Part shown: positions 1-5,816 of the stretch, in pieces
How the letters are laid out: each line of letters opens with the position of its first letter
Position numbering within the stretch: the first letter of the stretch is position 1
Notes under the pieces: generated by a model
The model's input: the letters and a program-made list of their open reading frames with translations, nothing else
Told to the model about the DNA's origin: nothing
The model's database searches: none
Translations under genes and position numbers: made by a program
DNA from: Candidatus Woesearchaeota archaeon
GTDB lineage: Archaea; Nanobdellota; Nanobdellia; Woesearchaeales; UBA11716
Length of the DNA: 10,185 bases
Reading direction: 5' to 3'
NCBI GenBank assembly: GCA_013329175.1
Contig: DUKR01000135.1
Coordinates: 1-10,185 of the forward strand

Positions 1-13
1 TCTCAAGCGCCCT

Positions 14-463
14 ATGAAGCTTGCTCATGCTATCTTGATAACGGTGTTTGCAAAGGAAGAGGAAAGCCTTGCTGCAGTAAAGGAGGGGCTTGTTGCCCTG
101 CTTGCATTCGATAATCCTGAAAATGAAAATATCATGATAGAGCAGAGGATTGCTACAGGCTTCAATGAGCGGCGAATATCTATCTTCAGCACAAAGCTTT
201 CAAAGGAGCGGCATACCTTCCAGTTCATCAGGCGCCTTATTGGGCTAATCAGTAAAAAAGACATGGCAAGGATAAGGAAAGAGCTAGAGAGCAGGGTTGA
301 TGAAGAGTGCAACTTCTTTCTTAGGTTTGAGAAGGGGCCATGGAATGAGGGGAGGAAACTTGTGCTGACCGACTCAGGTGAATGTTATCATATCAGGATG
401 AGCGTTGCGGCGTTTCCTGCAAAGAGAGAGGTTGCCCTTGCCGTGCTTAGGGAGTTGCTTTGA
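14..463 (+). CDS. RNA-binding protein, COG1325 (predicted exosome-associated, dsRBD-like fold)
   Basis: The 149-residue product resembles the archaeal COG1325 family, predicted RNA-binding proteins encoded beside exosome and RNase P genes. Visible family traits are the N-terminal beta strand MKLAHAILITVFAKEEES, a following acidic helix, a central GFNERRISIFSTKL strand pair, and a C-terminal half ending in HIRMSVAAFPAKREVA. The start at 14 gives a normal family N terminus, although the frame stays open to the window edge. ATG at 14-16 overlaps a TGA at 15-17 in another frame, the usual ATGA coupling, so an upstream gene probably ends here. The gene converges on rpl10e with 29 bases between the stops and lies beside the exosome operon, which fits a role in RNA processing. 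No enzymatic motif is seen and the exact function is unknown. Confidence 0.75.
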   Translation: MKLAHAILITVFAKEEESLAAVKEGLVALLAFDNPENENIMIEQRIATGFNERRISIFSTKLSKERHTFQFIRRLIGLISKKDMARIRKELESRVDEECNFFLRFEKGPWNEGRKLVLTDSGECYHIRMSVAAFPAKREVALAVLRELL

Positions 464-489
464 ATCATAAGCACCAGCAGGCCATTACC

Positions 490-494
490 TTTTT
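490..494 (+). terminator. Possible oligo-T terminator after the COG1325 gene
   Basis: A run of five T lies 27 bases after the stop codon of the + strand gene. Archaeal RNA polymerase often terminates at T runs without a hairpin. It overlaps the last codon region of the convergent rpl10e. The run is short, so the call is weak. Confidence 0.25.
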
Positions 495-1038
495 AACCCT
501 CTGCTTTCATCATCCGAGGATTATCAGTTACCTCAATTCCGCAGGAACAGGGCAACTTTCCTGAAGCTCTGTGCAGGGCTTTCTTGGCCAATTCGAGGTT
601 CTGCTTCTCCACAAAAATGGTGAATAACCCTTTTCCCTTCTTTGCCCGTACTGCCTGGCCTATCGGCTTTCCAAATGACTTCGCCATTCCTGTTGAGAAA
701 CGGTCTGCTCCCGCGCCAGAAGCAAGAGGGTTCTCCCTGAGAATGTGGTGAGGGTAGCAGTTGACACGGAGATAGTAGTTGCCTGCCCCGATAGTCTTTT
801 CCATTATCCTGTTTGATGCCTCACGGGCAGAATTCATGGCATTGTCACGGATTTGAAGGTCTGCTTTTGTTCGCAGGGTAACTGCGTAAGGAAAATCCTT
901 CTGGGGATTGCCCATGTTGAAACTGCTGATTTTAGTGTTGTGGGTGGTCTTGACAAAAGATTTGGCTGTGAACTTTGATACTCTGGTATGTGGCCGCTCA
1001 AGCCTTCGGTAGGATATCGCTTTTCGTAATCTTGCCAT
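493..1038 (-). CDS. rpl10e: Large ribosomal subunit protein L10e (uL16 family)
   Basis: The 181-residue protein belongs to the archaeal/eukaryotic L10e branch of uL16, which sits near the peptidyl transferase centre and the tRNA-binding face of the 50S subunit. Diagnostic stretches are ISYRRLERPHTRVSKF near the N terminus, LQIRDNAMNSAREASNRIMEK in the middle, and YPHHILRENPLASGAGADRFSTGMAKSFGKPIG, the most conserved block. The ATG at 1038 (MARLRK) is preferred; in-frame GTG (1047) and ATG (1044) just upstream would add only three or two residues. The C-terminal tail KLPCSCGIEV with a CxC pair is unlike the tail of many euryarchaeal L10e proteins and may be lineage-specific. The gene is last in the operon, 56 bases after rpoK, and has its own TATA box. 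Confidence 0.95.
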   Translation of the reverse strand: MARLRKAISYRRLERPHTRVSKFTAKSFVKTTHNTKISSFNMGNPQKDFPYAVTLRTKADLQIRDNAMNSAREASNRIMEKTIGAGNYYLRVNCYPHHILRENPLASGAGADRFSTGMAKSFGKPIGQAVRAKKGKGLFTIFVEKQNLELAKKALHRASGKLPCSCGIEVTDNPRMMKAEG

Positions 1039-1078
1039 ATGCATCACTCTCTGTTTGCAGATGAGAATCTGTAAACAA

Positions 1079-1086
1079 TTTATAAA
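1079..1086 (-). promoter_or_regulatory. TATA box for rpl10e
   Basis: TTTATAAA lies in the only sizeable gap of the operon (56 bases, rpoK to rpl10e). Its centre is about 44 bases before the L10e ATG. With archaeal TATA-to-start spacing (about 25 bases) this predicts a transcript start near 1057 and a leader of about 19 bases containing GAGAGTGA. It suggests L10e is made both from the operon and from its own promoter. Confidence 0.55.
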
Positions 1087-1094
1087 TGTTTAGT

Positions 1095-1331
1095 TCATTC
1101 AACTTTTTTTGGCTGGGTGCGCTTCACTGTTATCGGGACAACGCCAGCAGCAAACTCACGCTTTGCTATTTCGATAGGATTGTAATGAAGCTCCTGGATA
1201 TCCTTGTCGGTAAACTTTACCAGAAAGGGAGCGCCCATTGATATCTGGAGGGCTCTGGCTCCAAGGATGCGCGCTATCTCGTATTTGGTGAATCCTGTAG
1301 GGAAACTCCCTGCTTCCTGTGGCTTTGTCAT
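1095..1331 (-). CDS. rpoK: DNA-directed RNA polymerase subunit K (Rpb6 / omega homologue)
   Basis: At 78 residues this has the length and sequence of archaeal RpoK, the Rpb6/omega-like subunit that helps assemble and stabilise the polymerase by clamping the largest subunit. The signature KYEIARILGARALQISMGAP spans about residues 16-35, followed by IEIAKREFAAGVVPITVKR, the conserved C-terminal strand. Its ATG overlaps the stop of rrp42 (ATGA at 1331-1328), which implies translational coupling. In many archaea rpoK sits with rpsI, rplM and rpoN; here it follows the exosome genes, where L37ae and RpoP are more usual. The family call is firm; the context is the odd part. Confidence 0.92.
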   Translation of the reverse strand: MTKPQEAGSFPTGFTKYEIARILGARALQISMGAPFLVKFTDKDIQELHYNPIEIAKREFAAGVVPITVKRTQPKKVE

Positions 1332-2107
1332 CCGACCATACCCCGCAATTCATTTGCCTTTGCTGTAGCGATATCAATCATCTTGATGACATCATCAGGC
1401 GCAAGAGCCTCATCGCCTCCTTTCTGCATAGCACAGAGGGTGCCATCTTCAAGGGATGCCACGGTGATTCTTGCGCCAATCGCCTTTTCCTCTTCGGCAT
1501 CAGGGTCAATGATGAAGTGCCTGCCAATCTTGCTGACGGTCACAGAGATGGGAATCTTCTCGAGAGGGAGGCTGTCTTTAGCCTTGCTCCTGTAGTCAAT
1601 CTTCTCCCCGTCGTATGCAGGAAGCCTAGCATCCCTGAGCGCTGCAAGAGCAGCAAGAGCGCAGGCATCAAGGAGGTTTCCCTCTGCATTGATGGTACAG
1701 AGGTCAATCAGGACAGCCCAGACTTTCTTGTCTTTCTCTATGCAGAGCTTCCTGAAGTTGAGCGCCTTGCTCTCGCGGATGCCCCTATCAACAACGCGGG
1801 AGATCTCTATTGCTTCTATCCCCGGAGGGCCAGATTCAAAATCAGGGCTTGACAGCGGCATAAGCTCGACGTTGACTATGATAGTTCCATCTTCAGGAGC
1901 GTCGGGGTAAGGAGTGACAACCTCCATCTTGACACCCGCCATGACCTCTGTCCCGCCGATTTTTACTCTTGCTGAGCCTTCAGCGGTCTTGGTTACGCCT
2001 GTCTCCAGGGAAATCTCCCTGAATTCCTCAGCTTTTCTGCCATCAAGCCGAAAGCCTGCATCAAGCAACTTTACGATATGATTATGGGAATGTCCTGCCT
2101 CATTCAT
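1328..2107 (-). CDS. rrp42: Archaeal exosome subunit Rrp42
   Basis: This is the non-catalytic RNase PH-type subunit of the archaeal exosome, which alternates with Rrp41 in the hexameric ring and helps bind RNA. Family traits include the N-terminal RLDGRKAEEFREISLETGV, SARVKIGGTEVMAGVK, SSPDFESGPPG followed by EISRVVDRGIRES, and NAEGNLLDACALAALAAL. The ATG at 2107 gives 259 residues and overlaps the rrp41 stop by 8 bases; a GGGG run nine bases upstream can act as the ribosome binding site. An in-frame TTG at 2116 would add three residues but leaves no room for a site. The gene is coupled to rrp41 upstream and to rpoK downstream. Confidence 0.95.
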   Translation of the reverse strand: MNEAGHSHNHIVKLLDAGFRLDGRKAEEFREISLETGVTKTAEGSARVKIGGTEVMAGVKMEVVTPYPDAPEDGTIIVNVELMPLSSPDFESGPPGIEAIEISRVVDRGIRESKALNFRKLCIEKDKKVWAVLIDLCTINAEGNLLDACALAALAALRDARLPAYDGEKIDYRSKAKDSLPLEKIPISVTVSKIGRHFIIDPDAEEEKAIGARITVASLEDGTLCAMQKGGDEALAPDDVIKMIDIATAKANELRGMVG

Positions 2108-2813
2108 TGCTATCAACCCCGTACTTTTCCTTGAGTGCGGCTTTCTGTATCTCTGCTATGCGAGTGCAGGCTTTCCTTGCCATCTCAAGGAGCTTTGGAA
2201 TTTCCTTTTTGTCTAGAAGCCCGTCCATCTGAAGGAGGCTGATCTTTCCGGTGCTTGCGAGCATCGCAACAGGGAAGTCAGCAACAGGCCCTCCGTCATA
2301 GCTCTCCTCACTGTAGTCAAGGTCTACGACCAGCTTGTCATCAACCCTCCCTACAGAAACTGCTGTGACGAGGTCTTTCATCTCAATGCCTGCGTCAGCA
2401 AGAGCCATTGACGCTGCGCAGATGCCTGCGCATCTGCTTCCAGCCTCAGTCTGGGGCAGCTCGATAAAGACATCAACGACTGCATTGGGGAACTCAGAGA
2501 GGTCAATCACTGGCAGCAACGCTTTTTGAGTCACCATAGATATCTCTTTTGACCTTCGCGAGCCTCCAGGCCTTACACGCTCTCCTGTGCTTGAGAACGG
2601 CATCATGTTGTAGTGGCAGCGCAAAATGCCCTTTGTAGGGTCCTGCATGAACCTTGGATACAGGTCGCGCGGACCGTAGACTGCTGCATATGCCCATGTG
2701 TTTCCCATCTGGAAATAGGCAGAGCCTTCTGCCTGGCGGATGACCCCTACCTTTGCCTTGAGTCCACGCATGTCCTCCATCCCTCTTCCATCTATGCGCT
2801 TTTCGTAACCCAT
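2100..2813 (-). CDS. rrp41: Archaeal exosome catalytic subunit Rrp41
   Basis: The 237-residue RNase PH-type subunit carries the phosphorolytic 3'-5' exoribonuclease sites of the exosome, releasing nucleoside diphosphates and able to add tails in reverse. Visible features are KRIDGR at the N terminus, RPGGSRRSKEIS (R86, R87, RNA/phosphate contacts), TEAGSRCAGICAAS with the phosphate-binding S126-R127 pair, and VADFPVAM with D179 in the position of the catalytic acid; residue roles are inferred by family resemblance. Compared with the usual GEADMP the D179 loop reads YDGGPVADFP, about two residues longer, but the acid is kept. The start at 2813 lies six bases after a GGTGA site formed by the last codons of rrp4, two bases after that stop. 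Confidence 0.96.
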   Translation of the reverse strand: MGYEKRIDGRGMEDMRGLKAKVGVIRQAEGSAYFQMGNTWAYAAVYGPRDLYPRFMQDPTKGILRCHYNMMPFSSTGERVRPGGSRRSKEISMVTQKALLPVIDLSEFPNAVVDVFIELPQTEAGSRCAGICAASMALADAGIEMKDLVTAVSVGRVDDKLVVDLDYSEESYDGGPVADFPVAMLASTGKISLLQMDGLLDKKEIPKLLEMARKACTRIAEIQKAALKEKYGVDSNE

Positions 2814-2815
2814 GA

Positions 2816-3571
2816 TTATTCACCCTCTCCCCTTTTCTCATCGCTGCCTGAAGAAACTCCTTTCAAAGAGCCATCAGGCTTTCCTGCAAAGGAGCCAAGG
2901 AAATCTTTGATGCGGTCAGTAAGACCCTGCATATGGGATTCAGCTTGGATCTTGTTGATGGCTGCGACGACGACCATTTCAGCTTCTGGCCTAGCATCTA
3001 TCCATACCATGCCGTTCTGGCCCACAACTATCTTTGCTCCAGTTGCCTGCTTAAGCATGGACACCATGGATCCTGCTTTTCCTATAATTCTTGGTACCTT
3101 GTTTGTGGATACCTTCAGGATTCTTCCGCCACGAAGTTTCATAAGCCCAAGGCCTTTCATGCTCAGGTCGACAAGTTTCTGGCTTGTGACGTTGATGATC
3201 TTACAGGATACGTAGTCTCCTATCTGGTAGTATTTGGTCAGGTCTGCGCCTCTGGCTACAAAGTCGGTTGTTCCGTCTTTGAGCGAGAGCAAGGCTGAAT
3301 AGGCGCTGTTGGTGTCTATGCGCCACCCTGAGAGGTTGACATCAATAACCTTTCCGACGATGACATCACCGGTTTTTGGCAGGTATCGCCCTGATAGGGG
3401 GATAAGCTTCAGCGCTCTGCCTTCCACGCTTGCCAGTCCCAGGCGGCCTGCCTTGATTTCGTCTCCTTCACGGTAGGTGCCGTTGCCAGGAAGATACCCC
3501 ATGCCTTTAGCTAAGGTCTCACCGGGAACGACTATCTGTTTGCTTGCTATGAGCAATTGTTCATCTGTCAT
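2816..3571 (-). CDS. rrp4: Archaeal exosome RNA-binding cap subunit Rrp4
   Basis: Rrp4 forms the RNA-entry cap on the Rrp41-Rrp42 ring. The 251 residues divide into an N-terminal domain (about 1-60, with IVVPGETL and GNGTY), an S1 domain (about 65-140, from GDVIVGKVIDVNLSGWRID to SMKGLGLMKLRGG) and a KH domain (about 148-215, with VPRIIGKAGSMVSMLKQATG). The C-terminal 25 residues are charged and glycine/serine-rich, probably disordered. The ATG at 3571 is chosen because GGTGA (3581-3577) lies five bases upstream; the alternative GTG at 3580 is itself inside that site and so is unlikely to start translation. Psma ends 18 bases upstream and rrp41 begins two bases downstream. SBDS, often found between psmA and rrp4, is absent. 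Confidence 0.95.
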   Translation of the reverse strand: MTDEQLLIASKQIVVPGETLAKGMGYLPGNGTYREGDEIKAGRLGLASVEGRALKLIPLSGRYLPKTGDVIVGKVIDVNLSGWRIDTNSAYSALLSLKDGTTDFVARGADLTKYYQIGDYVSCKIINVTSQKLVDLSMKGLGLMKLRGGRILKVSTNKVPRIIGKAGSMVSMLKQATGAKIVVGQNGMVWIDARPEAEMVVVAAINKIQAESHMQGLTDRIKDFLGSFAGKPDGSLKGVSSGSDEKRGEGE

Positions 3572-3589
3572 TGTATTCACCTAAATCAT

Positions 3590-4342
3590 TCATTTCTTTT
3601 TCACTTTTCTTGAGGGCTTGATTTCTCCTGCTGCTGCTGCCCTGATGTCATCCTGGCTGAACTTGTCAAAGTGCTTCTTATCTGATTCTATGTATGCGGC
3701 ATCCACACGCTCAAGGCTGAACTGCTCGCCAAGGACCTTGCGAAGGGCCTTCAATGCCAAAACCAGGTTTTCCTGGATGCATTTTCCTGGCTGGTATTCC
3801 TTATGGAGGATCTCCTCAATCTCAGGCTCGCCCTCGCCTATGACTGTTGCTCGGTACTGAAAGTAGATGCCTGTTGGGTCAGTCTCAAACAGCCTGGGCT
3901 CTTTGCCGTCTATTCCTGCAATGAGGATCGCAACTCCAAATGGCCTTAATCCGCCTGACTGTGTGCAGATCTGCTTTAAGTCGCAGATGTCCTTGGTAAT
4001 TGAGACCGTGTCTATCTCAGAATCATAGGTTATCTTGTGCTGCTGGGCCTTGAGCTGCGCGCGCTCAATCAGGACGCGGGCATCTGAGAGTATGCCTGAT
4101 GCCGTTGCCATGATGTGGTCATCTATCTGGAATATCTTCTCCACAGCCTCAGGGACTACGAGAGAGTCAACGACACGCTTGTCTGTCACAAGCAGGACAC
4201 CATCTGAGCAGGTCATGCCTATAGCAGTTGAACCCTGCCTCACGGTCTTTTTCGCGTACTCGACCTGAAGAAGCCTTCCGTCAGGCGAGAACATGGTGAT
4301 TGCCCTGTCATATCCCATCATCTGATGCTGCATTGGTTGCAT
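3590..4342 (-). CDS. psmA: 20S proteasome alpha subunit
   Basis: The 250-residue protein forms the outer heptameric rings of the 20S proteasome and gates substrate entry. The alpha-subunit signature GYDRAITMFSPDGRLLQVEYA (residues 10-30) is intact, followed by the Ntn-hydrolase fold with STAIGM, GVLLVTDKRV, SGILSDARVLIERAQ and RPFGVAILIAGID. As expected for alpha subunits there is no processed N-terminal threonine. The start at 4342 has a strong GGAGG site eight bases upstream, inside the end of rnp2, only four bases of spacer separating the genes. The tail is lysine-rich (VKKK). No beta subunit is encoded in the window, so it must lie elsewhere. The position after Pop5/Rnp2 and before exosome genes matches the conserved archaeal superoperon. 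Confidence 0.96.
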   Translation of the reverse strand: MQPMQHQMMGYDRAITMFSPDGRLLQVEYAKKTVRQGSTAIGMTCSDGVLLVTDKRVVDSLVVPEAVEKIFQIDDHIMATASGILSDARVLIERAQLKAQQHKITYDSEIDTVSITKDICDLKQICTQSGGLRPFGVAILIAGIDGKEPRLFETDPTGIYFQYRATVIGEGEPEIEEILHKEYQPGKCIQENLVLALKALRKVLGEQFSLERVDAAYIESDKKHFDKFSQDDIRAAAAGEIKPSRKVKKK

Positions 4343-4346
4343 TGTC

Positions 4347-4727
4347 CTAACCTCCTTTTGGATGTGGTGTGTGAGTTTCCATGAAATTTCCGAGAGCTTT
4401 TTTGAGGATGCCGCTGGCGCCGACGGTGTGCATCATTGCTTTGGTGCTGTCTATCTCATGGATGAGCATAAGGGCACTCCTGACGTCATCAGCCTTGTTG
4501 TGGGCTACCCTGATTATTCCTTTCTGCTTCCAGCAATCGAAGCGATTTGCAAGGAAGAGGATGCCAGCCTGAGCAAGACCCTTCTCGCCTATATACGAAA
4601 GGACTGAGCCTACTATCGCCTTCTCTACTGCCTTTGCATTAGTTATTGGCTTTTCTGCAATGATATCAAAGACCAGATAGCGCTTGCGTTCTTTTAGTGT
4701 GGGCAATAGGGTTTTTAGCTTTGCCAT
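4347..4727 (-). CDS. rnp2: Ribonuclease P protein component 2 (Pop5 homologue)
   Basis: This 126-residue protein matches archaeal Rnp2/Pop5, which pairs with Rnp3/Rpp30 and activates the RNase P RNA that trims the 5' ends of pre-tRNAs. Diagnostic parts are the N-terminal LKTLLPTLKERKRYLVFDI and the central GIIRVAHNKADDVRSALMLI, the conserved strand-helix unit, with HTVGASGILKKA at the C terminus. It is the first gene of the exosome operon. The ATG at 4727 has no good ribosome binding site in the preceding 15 bases, unlike psmA, rrp4 and rrp41, so initiation may be weak or rely on another signal. Its Rnp3 partner is not in the window. Confidence 0.92.
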   Translation of the reverse strand: MAKLKTLLPTLKERKRYLVFDIIAEKPITNAKAVEKAIVGSVLSYIGEKGLAQAGILFLANRFDCWKQKGIIRVAHNKADDVRSALMLIHEIDSTKAMMHTVGASGILKKALGNFMETHTPHPKGG

Positions 4728-4797
4728 TGCAGGCTTTTTAGAAAACGACTCTCCCGTCAGTTCTCTTCTCTTGTATGGTATGGAGGGTTGCCTAGGC

Positions 4798-4806
4798 TTT
4801 TATAAA
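4798..4806 (-). promoter_or_regulatory. TATA box of the rnp2-psmA-exosome operon
   Basis: On the minus strand CTTTATAAAAG matches the archaeal TATA consensus. Its centre is about 75 bases before the rnp2 start, predicting transcription from about 4777 and a leader of about 50 bases. The upstream side of the box abuts the left end of a structured repeat element, so the TFB-recognition side of the promoter falls within repeat-like DNA. Confidence 0.5.
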
Positions 4807-4812
4807 GCTTTC

Positions 4813-4839
4813 TAACACTACGGCTTCATCCAAAAAATA
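4813..4839 (+). repeat. 27-base direct repeat, copy 1
   Basis: The 27 bases beginning TAACACTACGGCTTCATCC are repeated exactly at 5006-5032. Both copies are preceded by AAGCTT (4805-4810 and 5001-5006), with three extra bases in this copy. The two copies bracket the structured element. Confidence 0.85.
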
Positions 4840-4988
4840 AAGAAAACGGTAGAACGAAGCAATCCATTCATGGCGCAGGCGGGGTGGGGACGCGCCCTTC
4901 GGGCTCCCCGTAGGACATTTTGCCTTTCGCAAAATGGCCGTCTGCCGCCAAGAATGAATGGATTGCGAAGTGATGAGAGTAAAAAAGG

Positions 4989-5031
4989 ATTTTTTGGATG
5001 AAGCTTAACACTACGGCTTCATCCAAAAAAT
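4989..5031. repeat. Perfect 16-bp hairpin with 11-base loop
   Basis: ATTTTTTGGATGAAGC (4989-5004) and its inverse (5016-5031) enclose an 11-base loop (5005-5015). The arm at 4989-5004 can alternatively pair with 4823-4838, giving two mutually exclusive folds. Confidence 0.8.
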
Positions 5032-5032
5032 A
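5006..5032 (+). repeat. 27-base direct repeat, copy 2
   Basis: This is an exact second copy of 4813-4839. Here the GCTTCATCC part also forms the right arm of a perfect 16-base-pair hairpin with 4989-5004. Confidence 0.85.
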
Positions 5033-5063
5033 GATTAACAGGCTCTTCTCTACTAATACTATT

Positions 5064-5346
5064 CTGAAAAGCAATCAGGATAGCAAGTAGTGTGAAGTTA
5101 TGGGGTATCTATTGGGTAGATTCGTGTTAAAGGAGCAATAGCAAAAAATCAATAGCAAAAAGGCATTAGCACCCCTCCCATCGCTTCCACAGCCAATGCG
5201 TAACCTCGTAGCTCGCTGCACCATCGGGTGTGAAGGCTGGGCGACTCTGCCGTGCACGACGGAATTTCCATCGTCAATTTCACCGCAGGCAAAAGAAGAG
5301 AGAACAGCAGCGTCGCTTTTGGTAAAGTTGCTGGCGGCAATGCCCG
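5064..5346. repeat. Dispersed repeat, copy A
   Basis: This non-coding stretch resembles 9896-10185 in the same orientation. The left edge matches at 20 of 21 bases (CTGAAAAGCAATCAGGATAG at 5064). A central block beginning GGCATTAGCACCCCTCCC at 5162 matches at 40 of 46 bases. The right edge (TTGCTGGCGGCAATGCCC) resembles the end of the other copy. Between these blocks the two copies differ in sequence and length. A GCTCTTCTC just left of the element (5042) is also found before the other copy (9849). The minus-strand open frame through it is discounted because it starts and ends within repeat DNA and matches no known family. Confidence 0.65.
5136..5163 (+). repeat. Two tandem 14-base units
   Basis: CAATAGCAAAAA recurs at 5136 and 5150 with a period of 14 bases, inside the variable part of dispersed repeat copy A. 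Copy B lacks it, so it probably arose by local duplication in this copy. Confidence 0.7.
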
Positions 5347-5510
5347 TTTTTTGGGAATGCATTTTTCGGGATTATACCAGATACTACCCTAAATTATTAA
5401 TTCGGATTTTAGAATAATAAATTATGGAGTTTAGCTATTAATCTCTTTATAACTATATTAATATTTAAAATAATCAACTAATCTACGCATATTATATATT
5501 AAATCACAGA
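5347..5510. other. AT-rich intergenic DNA without a recognised gene
   Basis: From about 5385 the sequence is strongly AT-rich with several TATA-like strings (for example around 5445-5470 and 5490-5500). It contains no protein-like open frame and no tRNA or rRNA that I can recognise. It probably serves as upstream promoter DNA for the 5547 gene. Confidence 0.5.
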
Positions 5511-5514
5511 AAAG

Positions 5515-5522
5515 TATATAAA
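5515..5522 (+). promoter_or_regulatory. TATA box for the 5547 small gene
   Basis: TATATAAA preceded by the purine-rich CAGAAAAG, which suits a BRE. Its centre is about 29 bases before the ATG at 5547, so transcription should begin at or next to the start codon. Confidence 0.65.
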
Positions 5523-5546
5523 GCTGCAAAATATATCATCCTTCCT

Positions 5547-5816
5547 ATGGATGATACAACCCAAGAGCAATTATTTGAACTTAAGAACCAGATAGCTATG
5601 CTTGAACTGCAATTAGAGAGTATGCGCTGCAGGATGCAGCCCTTCAATGGATTTGCCAGAGTGATGGAACAGCTGCAGAACGGCGAGTTGACAGTGGAGG
5701 ATATCAAGACTGCCTATAGGCTAAGCCAGGATGGTGCAGAAGAGATTCTTCCCTCGTTGGACCATGCCCGCGAGCACGTCCATCAGGTGCAGGATGCAAG
5801 AGGCTTTGTGCTATAG
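5547..5816 (+). CDS. Small coiled-coil hypothetical protein, probably leaderless
   Basis: I do not recognise this 89-residue protein. Residues about 5-33 (QEQLFELKNQIAMLELQLESMR) show heptad-like leucine spacing and should form a coiled coil; residues about 34-75 (GFARVMEQLQNGELTVEDIKTAYRLS) look like two further helices, with an acidic tail. No signal peptide or membrane segment is seen. The start is favoured by a strong TATA box 29 bases upstream; no ribosome binding site precedes it (CATCCTTCCT), so the mRNA is probably leaderless. The last 34 bases overlap the convergent RNase H-fold gene. A regulatory or adaptor role is possible but unproven. Confidence 0.7.
   Translation: MDDTTQEQLFELKNQIAMLELQLESMRCRMQPFNGFARVMEQLQNGELTVEDIKTAYRLSQDGAEEILPSLDHAREHVHQVQDARGFVL

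Larger units (their letters stand above)
4805..5032. repeat. Structured nested inverted-repeat element (MITE-like or RNA-like)
   Basis: This non-coding stretch is built from nested inverted repeats. GCTTCATCCAAAAAAT at 4823-4838 has its perfect inverse at 4989-5004, and again directly at 5016-5031. Inside, GCAATCCATTCAT (4859-4871) pairs with 4954-4966, and TGGCGCAGGC (4871-4880) nearly pairs with 4940-4950. The centre holds two small hairpins: GGGGA/TCCCC (4886-4890, 4905-4909) enclosing GCCC-TTC-GGGC, and CATTTTGC/GCAAAATG (4916-4923, 4929-4936) with a five-base loop. The predicted fold is a long stem with two apical hairpins. Open frames across it are not protein-like. It could be a miniature transposable element or a structured RNA. 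Confidence 0.6.

Noticed and set aside
2108..2116. TTG start at 2116 for rrp42
   Set aside because: The GGGG ribosome binding site would touch the start codon; ATG at 2107 has correct spacing.
2613..3215. 200-codon plus-strand frame antisense to rrp41 and rrp4
   Set aside because: It crosses the junction of two well-conserved genes on the other strand and shows no domain.
4859..4966. tRNA or other known structured RNA gene in the cloverleaf-like element
   Set aside because: The stems and hairpins do not fit tRNA geometry: there is no T-loop GTTCRA motif and no seven-base acceptor stem.
4805..5163. CRISPR array
   Set aside because: The direct repeats occur only twice, 193 bases apart, or as two adjacent 14-mers. 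There is no regular repeat-spacer pattern and no cas gene.
4868..5362. Minus-strand open frames of 68 and 95 codons (4868-5074 and 5075-5362)
   Set aside because: They run through the inverted-repeat element and dispersed repeat copy A, have no recognisable domain or promoter-to-start arrangement, and are better explained by the repeats.
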